Assembly: GCA_008508345.1 (NCBI GenBank)
Contig: QNGE01002665.1
Coordinates: forward strand, 42,851-106,850
Source of the DNA: Paragonimus westermani
Lineage: Eukaryota; Platyhelminthes; Trematoda; Plagiorchiida; Troglotrematidae
Direction: 5' to 3'
Length of the DNA stretch: 64,000 nucleotides
The notes under the pieces are model-generated. The model worked only from the letters and a program-made list of their open reading frames with translations, did no database searches and had not been told where the DNA came from. Position 1 is the stretch's first letter; each line of letters begins with the position of its first letter. Positions 60,272-64,000 of the stretch are shown here, in pieces. Both the position numbers and the translations under genes were made by a program.

Positions 60272-61056
60272 ATGGTCACTAAAGAGGTCAGGTCCGAATT
60301 CTCGTCTTACGTACCGTTGATCACGCTAGATGTTCCCGCTTTTGGGGATCTCGATTCAGAGCTGTGGTTCGCTGTACTAGAAATAGAGTTCGGCAACTGG
60401 CGCATAACAAATGACTCGGACAAGTTCTCGCAGCTTATACCGCGTCTTCCCCGAGATATGCTGATCCTGATTAGTGATATCTTACTGAGGTCAACAACCG
60501 ATCGTTATGAATCCGCTAAGCAGACGATTCTTAGGGAAACACAGTCATCCGATAAAATGCGTTTGGAACAACTGTTCCACTTGGGGGACAAGAAGCCGTC
60601 GGTTCTTCTTCGGGAGATGCGACGTGTAGCAGGCAAATCACAGTTGCCTGAGTCGTTTTCGCAAGAGTTGTGGATACAAAAATTGCCTGGGTACACACAA
60701 GGGCTACTTTCCGTGTTACCCTCGCGTTCGTTGAGTGACCTAGCGGTTTCGGCCGACGGAACACATGAGCGTTTCCGAGGCACACGGCAGCCAGCGGCCC
60801 GGCGGATCATTTGTTGGCCACGGAAGATGCTGAAATAGCAAGCCTGCGAAAAGCTTTGGAATGCCGTGAACGCGACCCTTTAGAAACAAACTCCGAAATA
60901 ACTCAGTTGCGGCGTGAACTGGCTGATCTTCGTGCTAGCATTCAACGTAATAGGTCACCGTCTAGAATTCCTCCAACGCGCACCCGAACACCGTTCGGAC
61001 TAAAAACTGGCAGTGTCTGTTGGTATCATAAGACGTATGGCGAAAACGCTGGATGA
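60272..61056 (+). pseudogene. Ty3-type gag (frameshifted, zinc motif truncated)
   Basis: The first frame (60272-60838, 188 codons, ATG start) has the capsid-like fold typical of this group: FGDLDSELWFAVLEIEFGNW, DKFSQLIPRLPRDML, and a GDKKPSVLLREMRRVAG block. A frame change around 60790-60811 is needed to continue into LATEDAEIASLRKALECRER (a coiled-coil-like linker). It ends at SVCWYHKTYGENAG, the first half of the C-H-C-C zinc motif, where tandem TGA codons at 61054-61059 replace the rest. Confidence 0.9.
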
Positions 61057-61129
61057 TGACGATTGCTATATAGCCGTCGTGCTGCCGAATGTTTAAGCTA
61101 GCAAGCCGGCGCGTTCTAGCGACGACAGC

Positions 61130-61474
61130 AGCAAGCCAGTCAAACAGCAGTCGCCTTTTCTTTGTGAGGGATTTAACCTCAGAAATACTTTGTTACTCGA
61201 CACAGGAGCGGAGGTTATTGTCATCCCGCATTCAGTAACGGATGCGCGATCAGAATCCGGCACTACTCTCCGAAATGAGAACGGTACGCCCATTAGAACC
61301 TTCGGTCATCGCGTGTTGAATTTAAACTTCGGTCTTAGACGCGATTTTCCCCGGGTTTTTCTTGTGGCCGATATTCCTTTCCCTATCGTTGGTATCGACT
61401 TTCTCCGACACTTCGATTTACTGGTCGACGCACGTCGATCGTGTCTGATCGATACTTCGAACTGCCGGCTGTGA
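61130..61474 (+). pseudogene. Ty3-type aspartic protease
   Basis: LLLDTGAEVIVIP (about 61187-61225) is the retropepsin active site D-T-G-A, and PIVGIDFLRHFDLLVDAR (about 61384-61437) is the conserved C-terminal block. The domain is intact in one frame, but that frame stops at 61472-61474 and the RT lies in another, so the Pol polyprotein is broken here. Confidence 0.9.
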
Positions 61475-61977
61475 CAACCGACGTCGCGCATCACATTGTC
61501 ACACGAGGACCGCCAGTTCGAAGTCTTTCACGCCGCTTGGCTTCCGATAAGCTTAAAATTGCCAGAGCAGAATTTGAGCACAAGCTCCAACTCGGCATTA
61601 TCCGTCCGTCCAATAGTCCATGGGCTTCGCCATTGCACATGGTGCTTGAAAAGGCTGATAACGACTGGCGCCCGTGTGGCGACTATCGAGCGTTGAACAA
61701 CGTGACCACCCCCGATAGGTATCCAATTCCCCACACTCAGGACTTGACGGTGAACCTGTTGGGGAAACAGATATCCACAAAACCCGACCTGGTGTGCGCT
61801 TACAAAAAGATTCCTATGGCCACCGAAGACGTCCCAAAGACAGCGGTCATAACGCCGTTCGGAATTTTCGAATTCTTGAGCATGCCGTTTGGTCTGGGCA
61901 ACGCCGCTCAGACTTTCCAACGTTTTATTCACTACGTGTGTCGTGGACCGGACGGTATTTATCCGTACTCAGATAAT
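61441..61977 (+). pseudogene. Ty3-type reverse transcriptase, N-terminal half
   Basis: Open frame with the RT finger and palm blocks: LGIIRPSNSPWASPLHMV, WRPCGDYRALNNVTTPDRYP, KPDLVCAYKKIPM (containing the first catalytic Asp), and ITPFGIFEFLSMPFGLGNAA. It reaches the place of the catalytic Y-x-D-D box, where the sequence is Y-S-D-N (61966-61977), and then dissolves into an AGATAA-type repeat. Confidence 0.92.
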
Positions 61978-62010
61978 AAGTCAGATAACTCAGATAAGTC
62001 AGATAATAAG
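61969..62010 (+). repeat. TCAGATAA-type short tandem repeat
   Basis: Variants of TCAGATAA with or without TAAG or C between them, four to five units. The first unit overlaps the codons of the RT catalytic box. Confidence 0.88.
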
Positions 62011-62865
62011 TCCTACATAACGATGTCATGTGAGCTTTAGATGTCACGCACATTTCACGCGGCCCTCCAAACGGTCGACTCAATTCTCCGTTTGCCCGAA
62101 TAAATCTCGAGTGCATAGTAAAATACCACAACAAACAGTAGAAAGGGTTATATATTCCAATAATCATAGCAAAAATAATAATATCGAACGAGGTCTTTGT
62201 CAAAAATTCCCCATACATATTGCCTGTCATAGTAAATGTTATAACCCCACATTTTCTCAGCTAACGTGTAGAATTACATTCTCCATCCCGATTTTCATAT
62301 TAACCATTGAGCGAGGAAATTTTTCCACGACGGGTGAACGAACGGAACTTCGTCTAAGCTGAACGGTCCACGAGAGGTTCAACTTTGTGACTTTTTCGAG
62401 CAATCGACGAAACGCTGCGTTGGAATCTGCCCATTTGTTCGCTTGATTCTGGGATTTTCCGCCATGCCTCGCCAAAGCCGATCTATCTTGACGATTTTCG
62501 GACGCCAATTTCATTCCCCAACAGCAAAAAATTCCGAAGACGCGTTTGGACATCCTCCCGGAGTTACCTTGAAATATTTGAAAAATCGCCCATCCCACAA
62601 CCCTGTAAACAGTGAATTAGTGTAACATCCCATTTTTGAGACCAAATCGGTGAAATGAGCGAACTATCTTTTTCTCTGTTGCGTGCGTGAAAGTTCCATA
62701 AACTACGGTCATTTTCGTTTTGACTACGTCCTTCTTGCAACAGACTTCACGTATGTGCTACTGTTTAATTATTCGTTTTAGTATGGTTTGTAAATATCCA
62801 CAGTGATCGCGCATAACCAAGCGTGCTTCTGACATATGCGTTGAGAAATATATATTATTATATCG
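62011..62865. other. Intruding block inside the Ty3 RT gene
   Basis: About 850 bases with no retroelement protein, between the RT halves. About 30 RT residues expected here (catalytic box to just before HHGVTIH) are missing, so this is a replacement or an insertion with deletion, not a simple insertion. No matching ends, target duplication or source is seen. Confidence 0.6.
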
Positions 62866-64000
62866 CATCATGGGGTGACCATACACCTAGCTAAATGCTC
62901 TCTCGGAGCGTCCTGTGTAGCCTTCCTAGGTCACAGTATATCCGCGAGCGGGACAGAACCTCTCCCCGACAAAGTGCAGGCAATAGTGAACTACCCGGAG
63001 CCCAAATCGTTCAAGCAACTTCACCGTTTTGATGGTTTCGTGAATTTTTACCGTCGTTTTATACCTAACTGTGCCCGTCTAATGCAACAGCTCAGCGAGC
63101 TACTCAGAGGTAAAGCACGTTCATTCCAATTCCCGACGGCCTCAAAAATGGCCTTCATTAATTTTAAGAGGACTATCGCCAATATAGCATCGCTGTCGCT
63201 TCATCATCCGTCTGCTCCCTTGGCACTAAGCATGGATGCATCAGACGTGGTTGTAGGGGCTGTTCTACAGCAGCAACTCGGTGTCCACTGGTGCCCACTG
63301 GCCCTTTTCTCTAAATGGTTACAACCAACTGAGTCGAGCTATAGTGCTTTTGGGAAAGAGCTGTTAGCGGTATATCTCGGCATCCGCCATTTTCGACATG
63401 TCCTTGAAGGCAGGGACTTTTTCGTATTCACAGACCATAAGCCGCTAACGTACGCGTTACGCTCGAAAACGGACAGGTATTCCCCCAGAGAGACCAGACA
63501 CCTGGATTATATCGCTCAGTTCACGACCGATATTCGTCATATTTCAGGTAATGGGAACCCAGTCGTCAATGCTCCCTTGCGCATTAATGCTACACTGAGC
63601 ACGACAGAAAGCTCAGTAGAGCTAGCGGCGATCGCAGCCGCACAGGACAACGATCCGAAGATAGAACAACTCCGCCGGTCTAGTTCCCTTATGTTAGAAA
63701 GTGTTCCCATGGATTCCTCCGGAGGTATGATTATTTGTGACACTTCACACGGCATCCCTTGTCCGGTTATTTCACCGGCCTTCCGCCGCCGAATTTTCTA
63801 TACGTTGCACAACATTTCTCACCCGGGCATACGTTCAACCGTCAGAATTGTTGCTTCTCCTGGCGCAACGTCAATCGCTACGCCCGCACATGGGCGAAAG
63901 CTTGCATACACTGCCAGCGGTCTTAGGTGCATCGTCACACGCGTACCCCAACGGGAAATTTTGCAGCCCCCGATGAGCGTTTCTATCATGTGCATGTCGA
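62866..64000 (+). pseudogene. Ty3-type RT end, RNase H and start of integrase (partial)
   Basis: One frame is open from the RT resumption (HHGVTIHLAKCSLG) through QAIVNYPEPKSFKQLHRFDG (RT connection) into RNase H: LALSMDASDVVVGAVLQQ (first Asp), SAFGKELLAVYLGIRHFRH (Glu) and FTDHKPLTYAL (second Asp), all three catalytic residues present. The integrase HHCC domain follows: LHNISHPGIR supplies the histidines and CIHCQRS the cysteines, but the latter lie in another frame, so a shift occurs near 63850, and a TAG follows CQRS. The window ends just at the expected first catalytic Asp (YHVHVD). Confidence 0.93.

Larger units (their letters stand above)
60129..64000 (+). mobile_element. CsRn1-like Ty3/gypsy retrotransposon (broken, runs off window)
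   Basis: An LTR retrotransposon internal region in the standard Ty3 order: primer-binding-like site, gag (60272-61056), protease (61130-61474), RT (61441-61977), an intruding block (61978-62865), then RT remainder, RNase H and integrase start (62866-64000). The CWYH cysteine-histidine motif in Gag and the tRNA-Trp-like primer site both point to the CsRn1 group first described in liver flukes. It has frameshifts in gag, between protease and RT and in integrase, and lacks the RT catalytic box, so it is defective. The 3' part and 3' LTR lie beyond the window. Confidence 0.93.

Noticed and set aside
1..64000. CRISPR array, bacterial operon, origin of replication, rRNA or clear tRNA gene
   Set aside because: The sequence is eukaryotic; no spaced direct repeats of CRISPR type, no rRNA-like blocks and no confident tRNA cloverleaf were noticed. 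tRNA scanning by eye is not exhaustive.

Overview
The window reads as eukaryotic nuclear DNA, most likely from a parasitic flatworm (a neodermatan: tapeworm or fluke). The grounds are GT-AG introns with a very skewed size range (33 and 36 nt beside a 9.1 kb one), a dense load of decayed retroelements (RTE-type and CR1-like LINEs, Penelope-like elements, a CsRn1-like Ty3 element), (TA)n microsatellites, and dispersed repeats resembling the hammerhead-ribozyme SINE of schistosomes. I cannot name the species. Two single N positions (14044, 43703) mark assembly joins.

One conserved host gene is recognised with confidence: ALYREF (Aly/REF mRNA export adaptor), minus strand, 58484 to 48556, four exons, 237 codons, apparently intact. 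Exons 1-3 sit within 505 bp, separated by micro-introns. Exon 4 lies 9.1 kb away, beyond an intron filled with retroelement debris: an RTE fragment, and a CR1-like LINE (51600-56831) that is itself split by a Penelope-like element (52733-55245) bounded by inverted repeats.

A second, unnamed host gene runs on the plus strand. Its anchor exon (19973-21016) encodes a single-pass membrane segment and a long hydrophilic tail with a 19-residue glutamine run, and ends at a strong donor. Exons at 30220-30497 and 34237-34924 are clean. Weaker candidates are at 15881, 25704, 27072, 40932, 42874 and 45206. The exon phases are partly mutually consistent. A decayed copy of part of the anchor exon lies about 2.8 kb upstream of its source (18021-18112).

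Other mobile DNA, left to right: a degenerate RTE-type LINE on the minus strand (about 4490-8000) with related fragments near 28150, 44760 and 50095; a Penelope-like element on the minus strand (13085-14043) whose GIY-YIG part is lost; four dispersed copies of a hammerhead-like SINE (10.5, 23.5, 31.4 and 37.4 kb); and at the right edge a broken Ty3/gypsy element (60129 to beyond 64000) with gag, protease, RT, RNase H and the start of integrase, its RT interrupted at the catalytic motif. The remaining long stretches carry no gene I can support.

The most interesting items are the SINE-borne hammerhead family, the PLE-in-LINE nest inside the ALYREF intron with its inverted hammerhead-like termini, and the multi-exon polyQ membrane protein gene.
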